Shown here: positions 13,235 to 24,100 of the stretch, one piece after another
How positions within the stretch are numbered: the first letter of the stretch is position 1
Layout of the letters: every line of letters starts with the position of its first letter
NCBI GenBank assembly: GCA_963920665.1
Contig: OY987264.1
Location: 30,112,906-30,176,905 of the forward strand
DNA: 64,000 nucleotides
Direction: 5' to 3'
DNA from: Straminergon stramineum
Taxonomy: Eukaryota; Streptophyta; Bryopsida; Hypnales; Calliergonaceae
Position numbers and translations under genes: made by a program
The notes under the pieces: model-generated
Database searches by the model: none
What the model saw: only the letters and a program-made list of their open reading frames with translations
Told to the model about the DNA's origin: nothing

Positions 13235-14032
13235 TTAATCAAAATGGAGAGATTCAAAGCTTCCCATGTATATGTAAATCTAGAGAACCAAATTCAAATT
13301 TTTATTTTTTTTAAAAGCGGCTATTAAAGAAGTTTTTTGAGCTATCCGAGCTACCCATCGAGCAATGAAAATGACATATCATTCAATATTTTTTTAACCA
13401 TGAAGTCAAAAGTTCTGAAAATTGATGAGCCTTAAGAATAATCCTCAAGCACTGATTCTGAGAAAATTTCAGCAAAAAAAAAAAAAAGAGTGTTTGTAAT
13501 GAGCTACCCAAAATCACTATGTTACCAAAAAATGCAATTTAAAACCATATACAAAAGTTATGAGAGATCAAAGTTTTTTTGGTAGATGGTCTAGAGTTGC
13601 TTCTTTAATAATAGATAGGTGATTGCAAGAAACACTTGTCTTATTTCTTGTCTTCTTGTCCTTAGACAAGTAGTTTTGTGCTCATAACTTTGGCATCATT
13701 AGTTTTTTTGGCATGAAATTTGGAAGGAAGGGAAATGCAACAATTTCAAACATTTTGTAAATTTTTCCAAATTTTAGAAATTATTTTACTATTTTTCACC
13801 TGCCCCTGATTAGATGTCTATTTTAGTCATTTCGGGGGGTTTTAGTACTATTTTTGACCCGAAAATGCATATGGGAAGCCACAAATAGGATATGTTGGAG
13901 GTATACTAACTTTTCAAGGACTGACAAAGAGTTTTTGTGAAAATAGCAACATGTTGGTTGTGCACATGGGGGCAATGGCTTCGACATCAAGGAAATTTCC
14001 AAATTCTTGGTGGGGCACTATAAAAAATTTAA

Positions 14033-14965
14033 CCCCTAAATGTCCAAGGCTTAAAATTCTAGTGTCAACAATACTTTGAAGTTAAAGAAAACCTAATCAA
14101 GTTACTATTTTCAATAATATAAATTTTGAAAAATTCTTTTTGAAGTCTAGCTTCAGATTCAAAATTCTAATTTTGAAAATGAATGATTATAATTTTTCTA
14201 TTCAAGATTTTGTGCAAGGGTGTCCATTGCAAGTCTTCATTTCTAGTAAAGAGGGTTCTTGGAAATGAGCCTCAAATACACTAGATCTTGTAAAAAAATC
14301 ATATTTGGAATTGTTTTTTTTTAAATCATAGAGTAGATTTTGAGAAGGGAGAAATTGATTGGGGTCATACATATTATGCCCTTTAAGTTCATATGTTCTT
14401 GGTGACCAATTTCTTAGATTTGAAATGTAAAAAGAAGATTGAAAGAGTTCAAATTACTTTCTCAATTCAAACAATAGGACATTAAATCCATCCCACAAAG
14501 TCGGCAAAATAGGGTGCATTTACCTCTAGGAAAAAGTACAAAAATTCTTTATTTTTTAAGCATGATAAAATTTGCAAAATTTGAATTCATATTTGCATTT
14601 GGAGGCCTCAATTGAACTAGGAGAGATAGAGAACATAGAATAAACATGGCACAAAAATAGAGGGCTCTTTTTTTTTACAAAACACAAAATTCACTCTTCG
14701 CGTCCCACTTCGTACAACAAGTTTAACACCCTACATTTCAACACCCTCTTCATCAATCATTATAATCTTTCAATCCATAAGTGATATTGTAGTGTGTATT
14801 TTTCCTCTGTGATCTCTAACATGTCTAGTTTAAATTTGTATGCTTACAAATTAAAATAAAAAAATTGATAAACTTTATCAAAATATTGGTTTTTGTTCAA
14901 TTTAGAGCAAATTCCGATAAATTTAGGAAAAGGCCTTCAAGGGGTATTTAACTTATAGTAGAACC
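14033..14965 (+). mobile_element. TTAA-flanked TIR element, second subfamily
   Basis: TTAA at 14,029-14,032 is followed by CCCCTAAATGTCC. The interior aligns through most of its length with 59,050-59,680, sharing AAGATTTTGTGCAAGGGTGTCC, GAGTAGATTTTGAGAAG, CACCCTCTTCATCAATCATT and ACATGTCTAGTTT in the same order. The right end near 14,965 (AAGGGGTATTTAA) is decayed. No transposase frame is visible. This copy is longer than the other because it keeps a segment that includes TTTGAATTCATATTTG near 14,580. Confidence 0.5.
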
Positions 14966-15499
14966 ACCCATTACCAACAAGGTCCTATGGCCAATATATA
15001 GGTACTAGGAAATTCAAAAGAGAAGTGACTGCTTTTTAACCATTAGGTCTTGGTTTCCAATCATCTTCTAACCATCAATGTCTTGACAACTGTGCTTGAT
15101 TTTGCAAGCCAAAGTTATCTTTGAATGAACACTCTACGTGTTGGAGATGGGTCCATATCAACTTTTGACTACTCAAATTCATAGTAATTTCAATTCAAGG
15201 CAAAAAATTACCAAAAAAATTGCAATCTCAATTATTTCTACAAATCTACAATGTAGAAAATTTACAGTGCCTTTTGCTGCTCCAGATCATGCACAGAATG
15301 CTTGCTTAAGTGGTTGGTCATGGGTGGTTCTACCATAGGGGTTAAATCCTCTGTGCTCACAAAGAGTTCCTTGTGTCTCCAAAAAGTTTTAAAATTCTCG
15401 GTGCCCACAAGGTGTTCCTTGAGTGGATATTCTTCGGCACATGGTCCATTTGAATGTCCATAACGTACGTTCCTTGTGAATAAGAAGTTGAAGCTAGCC

Positions 15500-17630
15500 A
15501 GAAATGACTGACTGACTGACTGGTCATGGGATTAATAATATATATATATATGATATCTTATACTTTCCTGCACCCTTTCTACGTCATTTTTTAAAAGCTG
15601 ATTAAACAGGCTCCTCCCACCATGCAAGGCATTACCGTAATGAAAGGGGCTCCGTACACGTTGGAAGTGTATCGTGAAAGTTGATGGTGGTGGCTTTCTA
15701 TTTGAAAAGGACGGACACACTGACTGAACGTGCAGATTGCAACCCTGATATAAAAAAATTATAAAAAGAAAAAAATCAATAATAAAATAACCCCAAACCG
15801 CCAAAGACCCAATCGATCTTAGCCACAGCACAGCACCTGCAAGAAATTCCTGGAGTCAGCCAGCCCGCCCGCCAGCCATGCCTCCCGAGTTTCAGGGGCC
15901 TAATTTTAATCTCGGCGGCTAGATTTCAATGAATACGGACGCAACCATACTACCGGTACCACTGTAGAATATTTGGTGTGCACAGGACTCTTCAAGTTTG
16001 GCCATTCTAAAAGTAAAGCCCATCACGTGCAATCGCCTTCCTCTTGACTCCTCCCTATTGACCCCGTATTCTAATTAAGTGTAAGCTTTTACTTCAAGTA
16101 GCAGGAATAGGGGTGTGCGCCTGGGGCTACCCACCTAGTGAGATGCTTTTGCATGTCCTGAAGTATGATACTCCATAATATCCACAGTGGCGCCAGCTAG
16201 GACAATCACACGGAATTGTTGGCTGCAAGCAATCTGCCCATGACGACCATGAGACGATGAAACAACACGGAACAACAACGACAATGGCACTCAACATAGA
16301 TAGAAACAGAAATTGGGAGATATAGCAAGCAAAAGAAGAGCATCCACACTTGTTGCACAACACAGGGAGAGAGAGAGAGAAAGAAGATCAAGCAAAGAAA
16401 GTGGTCGCTTGCAAATTAATCATTTTGAAGAATAATATAAAAAAAAACTTCCATCCAGTGGGACATCATAGTGAGACTATAAAGGAGACTTGTAACTCTC
16501 AGGGAATAGACATTTCAGCAGGGCCGGAAAAAAGGGGATCCTCTGTACACTTTCATTTACAAGCCTATGAAGTTAAAACATAAACAGATGTGCCAACAGC
16601 ACGACACCACAGTACCCCTATGATAACCAGCAGCAGAAGTAAAAAAAAAGGGCAAGAACGCAAGGAGCAGTACCACCTAACCGACGGTGCATCTTGGGAC
16701 AATCCACAATGTAGCTTACAGCAGAGATGGAAACAACAGGAGACAGTTTTGTTCCCACTCCTCAGCAACAAGGAAACTAGTGTGAATCAGGTCTCATACC
16801 CAGTACTATAGACACGCACTGCCGGTTTCAGTGGTAACTGCCATTGCAATACAAGAATCTACAGGGGAAACCTAAACCTAATCCTCTCCTTCTAAGAGAA
16901 AAGTGCGAGAATGAAAGAGAAGCTTCGTGCATACTTACCCACCTGAACATACAGGTGGTGAGAACCCTGCTGCGTTCCGATTGGGAGGTTTGAAACTCGA
17001 GAACCGAGTTCGAAACCAACAAATACTTTCTCTGCGGCCCAGAAAACCAAAGGCAGAGCCTGGTAAGCGGAGTTTTCTTTGGTTCGCAATACAAAATCCT
17101 GGAAAGAATAGCAATTCTGCTCTCCTCTATACAAATTGAATCCCGGAGGCCAGTGTTTGCATCTCCAGCAAACCTACTAACAATTCGACAGTCGTACAGC
17201 AATGCAGAGCTTATTCATGCTGACCTCGGTAGATCCAGACCAAGACCTCCACCACAACATTCTCGCCGCTGCATCCCTTTTTTGCTTGGCCTTCCCGATC
17301 TCATTTCCAATTCACTCCACATGCTGACATCGCCATCCATGTGAGGCTGGAGAACATCCTCCTCACACAGCATCATTCCAGTGTTTTTTTCCCTCCTACC
17401 TCCAAGAAAACTCCATTGCACAGATTTCGAGTTCGCCAACGAATCTGGCAAAATACAACCTTACCATCGACATTCATGTCTCTCAAATGCCTCTATCTTC
17501 CGAATGAATCGAATGCCCTGTCTGTCTGGAGCCGCTCTAAAGTCAGATGAATGCCACCTCCTTCCTGTCTTTGTCCGACTTGCACAAAACCAGGGATGCG
17601 GAAATTGACCTAAGCCAACAGAAGGGTGCA
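15500..17630 (-). other. Downstream region and probable long 3' UTR of the F-box/kelch gene
   Basis: From the F-box stop codon leftward to about 16,100 the sequence stays distinctly less AT-rich than true intergenic DNA, and I saw none of the window's dispersed repeats in it. It has many short open frames on both strands but none with a domain. On the minus strand a good splice donor (CAG-GTGGGTAAG) occurs near 16,940, so an intron in the 3' UTR is possible. Further left, 15,506-15,523 is a GACT microsatellite and 15,537-15,551 a TA microsatellite. A separate small or non-coding gene cannot be excluded. Confidence 0.35.
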
Positions 17631-19172
17631 TCAAACTATCATCACAGCGCAGTTATAGATGAACCCACTCGTGTTCGGGAGTTGGCCAACCTGACGCCAG
17701 CCATCTACATTTTGCACTTGCGGTGGCAGCCATGCGTGAATCTGGTCGCAGAACGTCCCATTCCCCCTATTACTCGAGCCTCCAATGACAAAAATCTCAT
17801 CGCCCACCGCCTTGAACCCCAGCCCCCATCCATTTGAGTCCACACTACGCGAGGGCACAGGTCCTAAGGGTCTCCACGTATTTGTCCCCTTATGATAAGC
17901 ATTGAGCTCCATCGTACTCGCATCTGCAGCATAGAGCTCATCTTTTACTACAGCCAGCAGCGGAGGTGCGGTTTGCCCTGGCGATTGGGTCCGAGCAGCC
18001 GGCCACATATTATCAATTGTCACCCATCTGTTTTCGCCCTCATCATAATACTCCCCGGACGTCAGCGGTTGCCTCTCACTACCCTGCCCCCCTATCACAA
18101 AAAATTTATTATCCATAATACATCCGGAACACCACTTCCGATTCTCACTTAGATCCGGCAGACGCTCCCACTGCTCAGTAAGGGAGTTGTACCGTTCCGC
18201 CGACCTCAACACCGCGCCCTCGCTCGACCCCCCGGCGAAGTAGGCGTAATTCCCATGACTCGCGGAAGCAAACAAACACCGACTATTTAACATCTTGGCC
18301 GCCTTTTCCCACGCGTTCGTGTGCAGATCGTACCTCCACACCGTCGGCCCACTTGAGCTTTGCCCAGTGACGAGCAGCTGCGTCCCCGCAACAGCCGACT
18401 CCTTGTCGCAGCTATCGAACGTGTAATCGCAAGGACACGGCGGCAGACGCCTCCACCTGTTGTACACCGGGTCGAACGCCCGCCACTGCGGGTGCCGTTG
18501 CTGACCTCCGCTGGCCAGCAAAAACACCCACGTTTCCTTCACACCACACACCTTCCGCATCTCCAGCACTTCGTTCCCCGTCCCCGTCGACGAAGACAGA
18601 TACTTCTTCCATTTCGTACAAACGCCTTTCAAAGGATGGTGATAAGAAAGCGGCACCAGCGCCAGCACCACGAGCGCGAGCGTATCGGACAGACCAGGAA
18701 TGAGGGCTTCCTCTCGAGGGGAGCCCGCAACAGTGGTGTCCTCCACCAACAAGTGGTCACTCCCCGTCGACGACTCGCTCGCATCCACCACCACCGGCAG
18801 ATTCACAACACGAATCCCGTCTAACAAACCCCCGCCATCGCCGTCCCCATCGCGAAGAACCGAAGACTCCGCGCCGTGCTCGCTCGGAATATTTCGAGCA
18901 GCAGCAGCCGCAGCCGCATCCTTCTTCAACGCCTTCTTCTTCTTATGATTACTCCGGCGCACCGTATTCCGACACGATCGACCACTCGGCTCCTTAGGAA
19001 CCGAGAGCGTCGCCGTCGCCATGGCGTGGTCGTCGTGCTCAGGCCCGTTATTGCCGTTACTACTACTACTACTCGTGCTACTATTCAACCTCCGCTTCCC
19101 ACTCCTGCCTTTCCTCTGCTGCTGCTCCTGCTCTTGCTGCTGGTGTTCCTGCACTTCAGACTGCCTTTCCAT
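17631..19172 (-). CDS. F-box/kelch-repeat protein, SKIP11-like
   Basis: A single uninterrupted frame of 513 aa with no intron in the coding part. The N-terminal ~150 residues are low complexity: Gln/Glu, Ser and Ala runs and a basic patch (RRSNHKKKKALKK, 72-84) that could be a nuclear signal. A family-type F-box follows at about 157-195 (LIPGLSDTLALVVLALVP). Kelch repeats then run from about 226 to 490, with WRAFDPVYNRWRRLP, CDKESAVAGTQLLV, NSRCLFASASHG, YFAGG, KFFVIGG, APPLLAVV, NGWGLGF and FVIGG, ending in YNCAVM. This order is that of the plant group containing Arabidopsis SKIP11 and At1g74510. The F-box should bind SKP1 in an SCF ubiquitin ligase, with the kelch propeller binding the substrate, which is unknown. 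The ATG at 19,172 is supported by an in-frame TAG about 57 nt upstream with no ATG between. It is longer than the usual ~450-470 aa because of the N-terminus. Confidence 0.93.
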   Translation of the reverse strand: MERQSEVQEHQQQEQEQQQRKGRSGKRRLNSSTSSSSSNGNNGPEHDDHAMATATLSVPKEPSGRSCRNTVRRSNHKKKKALKKDAAAAAAARNIPSEHGAESSVLRDGDGDGGGLLDGIRVVNLPVVVDASESSTGSDHLLVEDTTVAGSPREEALIPGLSDTLALVVLALVPLSYHHPLKGVCTKWKKYLSSSTGTGNEVLEMRKVCGVKETWVFLLASGGQQRHPQWRAFDPVYNRWRRLPPCPCDYTFDSCDKESAVAGTQLLVTGQSSSGPTVWRYDLHTNAWEKAAKMLNSRCLFASASHGNYAYFAGGSSEGAVLRSAERYNSLTEQWERLPDLSENRKWCSGCIMDNKFFVIGGQGSERQPLTSGEYYDEGENRWVTIDNMWPAARTQSPGQTAPPLLAVVKDELYAADASTMELNAYHKGTNTWRPLGPVPSRSVDSNGWGLGFKAVGDEIFVIGGSSNRGNGTFCDQIHAWLPPQVQNVDGWRQVGQLPNTSGFIYNCAVMIV

Positions 19173-19745
19173 AAGACAGAGGGCTTCCGCGGCTCGCAGC
19201 CGCCCCTCCCTATCTACCCCAGTCGACTACAAACCTCGATCTCACCAAACCCTAGCAATCTCTCTCCCCTTCCCAATCTCCGTCTCTTCCTCCCAATCTC
19301 GCCCTCCCAAATGTCCTCCTCCACAATCTCGCACCACTCCACTACCTTGAGCTCAAGATTCTCTCCATCCGCAACCCTGACCGCAACGCGCTCTCCCAGG
19401 AACGCATCCCGCGGCCTCAATACTGCATCAAACGAAGCGACGAGAAGCTCCCTGGTGACAGCAGAAGCAGGCGTGGCTCTTCCCGGGGAGAGAGAAAGCT
19501 CCCGAGACAACGGACGGGCGAGCGAGCGAGCGGGCGGGCAAGGGCGCGCGAGGCTACGAATGGGGCAATGAATGTGGCGCCGGGGAAGGAAGAAGGTATT
19601 GCTGGAGCCGGCAAAGCAGCAAGGCAAGCAACACGGGCTGGCTGGGAAGGCAAGCGGGGGCTCACCTGCACAAGCTACTAGTGCGTCGTCGTCGTCACCA
19701 CTTTGACGGGCAGGGGCACGGGCAGGGGGGGAAATAGAGGGCGAC
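19173..19745 (-). promoter_or_regulatory. GC-rich leader/promoter of the F-box/kelch gene
   Basis: A sharply GC-rich stretch with CT- and GA-rich tracts lies directly upstream of the F-box start, in strong contrast to the AT-rich DNA beyond 19,850. AAACCCTAG (plus strand, near 19,247) is a telo-box. Long open frames here arise from the GC composition. The longest one on the same strand (19,747 to 19,214) has no ATG and no recognisable domain, so I do not call it a gene. Confidence 0.45.
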
Positions 19746-19934
19746 ACGGGATGGCAAGAACCGACTTTTTATTTGTGACTGCCCGAGTGACCGGCGGGGA
19801 GTGGAGGCTGGCTGGCTGGGTGTTTAGCTAGGCTTCTTTTTCATAGGGGGACTTTATGGGGGTTACTTCCCTTTTTAGAGGGTCTCTTTTTTAATTAACA
19901 CGTTGGATGGGAAGGGGAGAAGGAATTGTTTTTG

Positions 19935-20865
19935 ATTCACATGAAATTGAAGGTTGTGAATACGGTCGCTAGTAGCATTTGAAGCATATTGGAAAAAAAT
20001 TTAAAATTGGCCTTACAAATCTAGCTTTGGACATTCTTTGTTTATTCACACGGAATTAAATGTTGAGACAATTAGCATTTGATCCATATTAGAAAAATAT
20101 GTAAAATCAGCACAAGCAAAGCTAGCTTTGGAATTTCTTTTTTAAATTGTGTGAAATTGAAGGTAGAGAATATTTGCCGATTTGAAGGACATTGGTAAAA
20201 TACATGAAAGAAGCCCAAGCAAATCTAGCTTTAGATATCCTAACATGGAATTAAAGGTTGAAAAATATTAGTAGATGCAACACATTGGAAAAATGTGTAA
20301 AATAGGAGCAAACGTATTTAGTTTGAGACGATCATGATTTATTTATTCACATGGAATTGAAGGTTGAGAATATTTGCACTTAGAAAAAAATTCAGAAAGT
20401 ATATAAAATAGGTACAAACAGATTTAGGTTTGGACATCTTTTTTTATTCTCATGGAAATGAAGGTTGTGAATAGAAGCATTGGAAGCACATTGAAAAAAG
20501 TACATAAGATATGTACAAGAAATTTTTGCTTTGGACATCCATTTTTTACTTGCTTGGTATTGAAGATTGATAATATTAGCATTTAGTGAAGCATACTAGA
20601 AAGATAAATAAAATAGGAGCTAGCAAATCTAGCTTTGGATAATGGATGACTTTTTAACGGACCAAGTACCCTAAGGTTTGGAATTGGATTGGATTTTGGT
20701 CTTTTTTTCTAAGGATCTCTATAGGTCCACACTTGGGAGGATGTCATTCCAATGCCTTAAAATAATATAAACCATCATTTTTATTGTTGTAGAATGGAAG
20801 GTTGAAAATATTAGCATTTAAAGCTCATTGGAAAATATGTAAAATAGGCGCAATTCTACCTAAAG
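19935..20865 (+). repeat. Tandem array of ~105-bp units upstream of the F-box/kelch gene
   Basis: About seven degenerate units follow each other from 19,935 to 20,640. Each contains, in order, CACATGGAATTGAAGGTTG, AATATTAGCATTTGAAGC, ACATTGGAAAAA, TGTAAAATAGG and AAATCTAGCTTTGGACAT. After an unrelated stretch at 20,640-20,780 an eighth unit lies at about 20,783-20,865. The units differ by many substitutions and small indels, so the array is old. It begins about 200 bp beyond the GC-rich leader of the F-box gene. Confidence 0.8.
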
Positions 20866-21054
20866 ACATTGAATGAGTGAGACAATCCTGAGTACCTTCA
20901 TTGAGAGGGGGAAAATAGTACGTAGTCTCTTCAAAATTTGTTGTCAATTAGACATGTCATGTACATTTGCCAAGTGTCATCAAATTTTAGAATATTTTGA
21001 AGTGCCCACTATTTTTCTTCACTTTGCAATGAACTAGCATTTTAGTGTTTTTTT

Positions 21055-21126
21055 ATCTTCCAATGTCCAAAGCTAGATTTTCTTCAATTCCTATGAATTG
21101 CATTTTTTATGTGCTTCAAATGCTAA
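21055..21126 (-). repeat. Inverted single unit of the 105-bp tandem repeat
   Basis: Read on the minus strand this segment gives TTAGCATTTGAAGCACAT, then a GAATTGAAG-containing part, then AATCTAGCTTTGGACATTGG. These are the landmark words of the array at 19,935-20,865, but in the opposite orientation. Confidence 0.55.
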
Positions 21127-24100
21127 GTTTTTTTAGTTTTTTTTACCAATTTTCAAGTTTGGATTAGAGGTGCAGTTAATCCCTCAAGGCCCAAGCAATT
21201 TCTATACTTTTTCACAAGTTTAAACTTTGATTGATAGTATGCATTATACATCAAGCTTATTACATGGTGTCAATTGTACTTTTGAACTTCCCTATTTAAT
21301 ATGAACATCAAAATATGAAATTCACTTAGATATACTTCTTAGAATGAAGGGAAATGAAGTTATAACTTTGATCTGTTGAACAGGTGAGAGGCACAAAATA
21401 GGCTCCTTCGGCCTTGAAAGGTTAATATCTAAGAGAACTAGGAAGATGAATAATTCTTGTTCTAAAGCTTTTGAGGCACAATAAATTATGGTTTGAAAAT
21501 AATTCTAACATTGGGTCTACATTTTTGTAAACTTTCTTTTTACTCCTATCTATCTTCAAAAACCCAATTCACATGCTTGAACAAAAATCATAAAGTACCG
21601 AAATACTAATCTCCAAGCCACATTGCTCAAAAATAAACAAATAGTATGTTTCAACATAATTGGATGCACTTCATCCATTTCATTTAGCTCTTGGAAACTT
21701 TCATCAACCATCCTCTAGATGTTGTCTCACTTGCAAGTTACAAATCAATAAGTCATAATTTGGTTTCATTTTTTAAATAATTTTGAGAAATTCATATAAA
21801 TGTTCTATTTGTACTAAAATTTATTTATTTTAGACAAGACTTGCAATGGTATTCACTCAATCTAGTGATATTTGTAATATCCCATTTCCATTTTACTTTC
21901 CAAAATATGATCTATGTGAAATCTATAATGTAATTATTAAAAATTGAGTGGAAGAATATATCCCAAATCTTATTGTTGTGCCAAGATGTCATGATTGTTC
22001 AAAGAATGAAGTCTGTTATGACTTTCATTTTATCAATCAAATAGAATACTTTGCATACAAATACACCGATACAATCAAAATTTAAACACTTGTATAACAC
22101 AATTGAAAAGGTAGGTTTTCTTAATTGATGATACTATTAGATGTATCTTTCTGAATAAGAAAAATTCACAACATTTGCATTCCTTATTGGAAGTACACTA
22201 AATAATATTTAAAATGAAGAAGATGATGATGATGAATTGCACAAATATAATAAAAAATTTAATCTAAAATCCTAAGTTTCAAGAGCTTGACATTTTGGTC
22301 AATGAAAGGCTTAGGACTTCCTTGAAGAAAATATAAGTTTAGGCTAATGATTAATGTATAATTATTCAATTTTTTCTCCATTCCTAAAAGAGTTTTCTAC
22401 AAATTTATGCATTGAATTTCGAAGTGTTTCATGCAAACCACGTTGCCTTTCCACAATATGAGTGAAGGTCCCCAAATAAGCAATTAAGTGCGGTTTCTAT
22501 TAGAAAATTGCCTTAGGTGTTTTTTTTCGTGTTAACTATAACATATGAATAAACTATGATTTTTTTAAAATTCTATTTACTATAGCTATAACCAAAACTA
22601 AGCCACTAATAGAAAATCACTTTTGAATTTATTTAATAGGATTTATTAAAAAAATCTTTAACATGAATTTAATAAAAATTATTATTAAACATCATTAACA
22701 AAATTGGCTTGGAATTATAAATGAAGGGTGGATTTCTATAAACAATTCCAAGAAAAATATTCATAAGGTGCATAGTTTAGGACTTTAGGCAAAAAAATTA
22801 GGATTTGGTCTTGGAAGATGGTAGGTTCTAAAGTAGTTTATATTTGATTTTAAATGAATATACATCATCATGTACCTCTGTTCTAATGTTGTATCATATT
22901 TGGTTGCGAGTATAGGGACTTGAAGTGCATAATATCTAATTTTCTTACCTTGACAAATAAATTTCAATAATTTGTTAATATTTTGTAGTTGAATAATTCT
23001 ATATTGAATTTTTTCTTAGATAATTTCAAGTCTTTGAGCTCAATGTAAATTCAAATTTCTAGATTTGATCACATTTGGTAAATAAAAGTTTACAAGTTTT
23101 CTTTTGAAGTGATCATTTTGGAGTTGTACATCTTGAGTCCATGTCTTGGGGCTCAAGAATAGTTATGATTCAACCATTATTTAGAAGGTCTTTAGGGATT
23201 AATAATCAATGAAGTATAGTTGTTTTTCACAACCTATTATACCAAGTGGTTGGTTTCAATGAATTATAGTCTTTGAAGTCTATTTGTATTTGGTAGTATA
23301 TAGCATTGAAAACATTTTATACTTGGTAGAAACGAGAGTTGAAAAATTGTGAAATTTAGTTCAAACATAACAAGTAGAAAACCAATTGAGAGAAACAATA
23401 TTTGGGTGACATTGTATTTTTGTGAGGTAAAGGCATCAAAATTCAACATCAAATTTGAATTGAATTTGAAGTTTCAATGTCCCAAAAAATACAAATGTGA
23501 CCATCCAAATATTGTTTCTCTCAACATGATTTTCTACTAGAACCTAATATGATCCATTAGTCTACAAGTTGCTATGTAAATAATTTTTTATTACAAGCTA
23601 AAGATATTTTAAATAATGATAATGAATTATAATAACTAAAGAAATATCTTATACCACATGTGTGTATAATTTTGGAAATCTATTTGTATCTAAATACCTA
23701 TATGTAGGTAACACTTTAACATGTTGAAATTTATTGTGTTGCATTGCATAAATTGATTTGGATACTTCAAGGTTAATTATTTTTTTATTGTTAAATAGAC
23801 ATCCTTTACAAATGAATTTATCATGTGTAGTTTCAAATTTTTATTGAAACTTTAGTCTTGAAGTCTATTTTTAGAATACTATAAGGAGTTTTTAAATGTT
23901 ATGGAATGTGAAATCAGTTCGGAATTGGGTCTACATAGTTTCATCACACATTAATCTTCACAAGTTAATTCATATGAAGTCACAAGATGGGTACATATGT
24001 TAAGTGATTGTAGCCTAGATTGTAAAAGCAATATTGAAACATTCTATAAAGTAAATTCGATCAATATTGATACACTCAAATTTTGAACACCAAATGAATG

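Larger units (their letters stand above)
7561..15500. other. Gene-free AT-rich region with transposon relics
   Basis: No gene is supported here. The region holds two MITEs (7,959-8,199 and 9,493-9,655), parts of a TTAA-flanked TIR family (about 12,420-13,560 and 14,033-14,965), and otherwise AT-rich DNA with many homopolymer runs. The numerous short open frames are spread on both strands without domain or splice support. Confidence 0.6.

Noticed and set aside
18360..19571. Long plus-strand open frames opposite the F-box/kelch gene
   Set aside because: They are antisense shadows of the GC-rich coding sequence, rich in Arg/Ser/Leu low-complexity runs without a domain.
19214..19747. 177-codon minus-strand open frame upstream of the F-box gene
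   Set aside because: It begins with GTG, contains no ATG and no known domain, and lies in the GC-rich leader where stops are rare by composition.
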